Origin: an uncultured Pseudomonas sp.
GTDB taxonomy: Bacteria; Pseudomonadota; Gammaproteobacteria; Pseudomonadales; Pseudomonadaceae
DNA: 5,984 nucleotides
Direction of reading: 5' to 3'
NCBI RefSeq assembly: GCF_946885885.1
Contig: NZ_CAMPHN010000239.1
Coordinates: 1 to 5,984, forward strand
Of the stretch, positions 5,169 to 5,984 are shown piece by piece; the stretch's first letter is position 1; each line of letters starts with the position of its first letter. The translations under genes were made by a program, and so were the position numbers. The notes under the pieces were generated by a model that ran no database searches, was not told the origin of the DNA, and saw nothing but the letters and a program-made list of their open reading frames with translations.

Positions 5169-5984
5169 ATGAAATTCAAAAAAACAACCTTACCGTTAAT
5201 GGCCATAATGGCCAGTTCGTTACTCGCTTCGCCTTTCTTCGCATACGCCGACAACAAACATGAGACTTTCATGTTGCTTGAACAGGAAAAGGCCGGCAAT
5301 GCCGTATATAAAGCCTATTTTCCGGACTTAAAAACCGCGCGCAAAGCCGCCATCAGCTTCCACGGACAATTGCTCGAGTCGCACTACGACGACGGTTATT
5401 TGATCATGGAGTTGACCGACGAGGAGATGGAGAAACTTAAAGTTTTCAACTTCACCTTCGCGCCGGCGACGGAGTTTATCGATAAGCGTAACGCCATACT
5501 GTCCAAGCTGCAGAATAAGATGCAGTCCAGCGACGGTTCGGTGTCGGCCATGGCGGATGTGAGCATCGCCAGCATCCCGGGCTACGCCTGTTATGAAACG
5601 GTGGAAGAAACCTTTGCCGTGGCCGCCGGCATGGTCGCCAGCAAACCGAATCTGGCCGAGTGGTTCAAGATCGGCGACTCCTGGGAACAGACCCAAGGGC
5701 TCGGCGGTTACGACTTGCGCGTATTGAAGCTGACCAACAAAGCCATTGGCGGCAGCAAACCGAAGCTGTTCATCAACAGCGCCATTCACGCCCGCGAATA
5801 CACCACGGCGCCTCTGACCCTGGACTTCGCCCGCTGGCTGGTCGACGGCTATGGCGTCAATGCCGACGCCACCTGGATCCTCGATCACCACGAAGTGCAC
5901 CTGCTGCTACAGACCAACCCGGATGGGCGCAAAAAAGCCGAATCCGGGCTGTCGTGGCGCAAGAACGCCAACCAGAACTACTGC
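5169..5984 (+). CDS. Secreted M14-family zinc carboxypeptidase (partial, first 272 residues)
   Basis: A zinc metallocarboxypeptidase that would remove C-terminal amino acids from peptides outside the cytoplasm; the gene runs off the right edge. It starts with a signal peptide (KFKK, hydrophobic core, likely cleavage after AYA at Ala27). Residues about 28-130 look like a propeptide or N-terminal domain, followed by a typical M14 opening around GYACYETVEETFAVAAGM. The zinc motif HAREY gives ligands His207 and Glu210. QTNPDGR (248-254) supplies the expected substrate-binding region, followed by WRKN (263-266). The third zinc ligand and catalytic Glu should lie beyond the window. AGGGA lies 7 nt before the ATG (5157-5161), supporting this start. 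The first 30 or so codons are AT-rich, later ones typical GC-rich. It is divergent from another exported-protein gene. Regulation may involve the structured upstream region. Confidence 0.9.
   Translation, partial: MKFKKTTLPLMAIMASSLLASPFFAYADNKHETFMLLEQEKAGNAVYKAYFPDLKTARKAAISFHGQLLESHYDDGYLIMELTDEEMEKLKVFNFTFAPATEFIDKRNAILSKLQNKMQSSDGSVSAMADVSIASIPGYACYETVEETFAVAAGMVASKPNLAEWFKIGDSWEQTQGLGGYDLRVLKLTNKAIGGSKPKLFINSAIHAREYTTAPLTLDFARWLVDGYGVNADATWILDHHEVHLLLQTNPDGRKKAESGLSWRKNANQNYC

Noticed and set aside
4921..5172. A plus-strand frame of 83 codons beginning at TTG
   Set aside because: It has a non-ATG start without a Shine-Dalgarno, runs through the intrinsic terminator, and ends overlapping the carboxypeptidase start in another frame.
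4939..5299. Minus-strand small frames (61 and 117 codons) across the terminator and into the carboxypeptidase signal peptide
   Set aside because: They cross the terminator stem and inverted repeats, one overlaps a well-supported gene antisense, and neither has a good ribosome binding site or a recognisable motif.

Overview
The window looks like chromosomal DNA of a fluorescent-group Pseudomonas. The evidence is GC-rich coding sequence with G/C-ending codons, a sigma-54 activator with matching -24/-12 promoter architecture, and protein sequences of Pseudomonas style. No sequence search was possible, so species and strain are not assigned. I see no mobile element, CRISPR array, tRNA or rRNA.

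Left part (1-3413): a divergent regulator/transporter locus. Two ABC-transporter ATPase genes run leftward and overlap by one base. They look like GlpS and GlpT of the rhizobial glycerol ABC transporter; the permease and binding-protein genes would lie off the left edge. Divergent from them is a 618-aa sigma-54 enhancer-binding activator of the AcoR type. The 274-bp gap holds a complete control region reading toward the transporter: five TGAACA boxes (putative activator sites), an AT-rich stretch with an exact IHF consensus, and a -24/-12 promoter. The simplest model is that the activator senses a small molecule and switches on the transporter with RNA polymerase-sigma54 and IHF.

Middle part (3433-4761): two leftward genes, probably co-transcribed. 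The first encodes a 161-aa exported protein of unknown function. The second encodes a membrane-anchored alpha/beta hydrolase and converges on the activator gene with only 19 bp between them.

Right part (4762-5984): a 407-bp AT-rich divergent intergenic region, then the start of a secreted M14 zinc carboxypeptidase that runs off the right edge. The intergenic region is richer than a plain promoter. It has a perfect TTGACA box on the + strand, followed by a pyrimidine-rich stretch and a convincing intrinsic terminator with eight T's, with no gene upstream of it on that strand. This suggests a small RNA or a premature-termination leader. Three further inverted repeats lie between the terminator and the carboxypeptidase start, and the last could mask its ribosome binding site.

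The most interesting items are the orphan terminator/small-RNA candidate, the 22-bp-phased operator array, and the pairing of an AcoR-type sensor with a GlpST-type transporter of unproven substrate.
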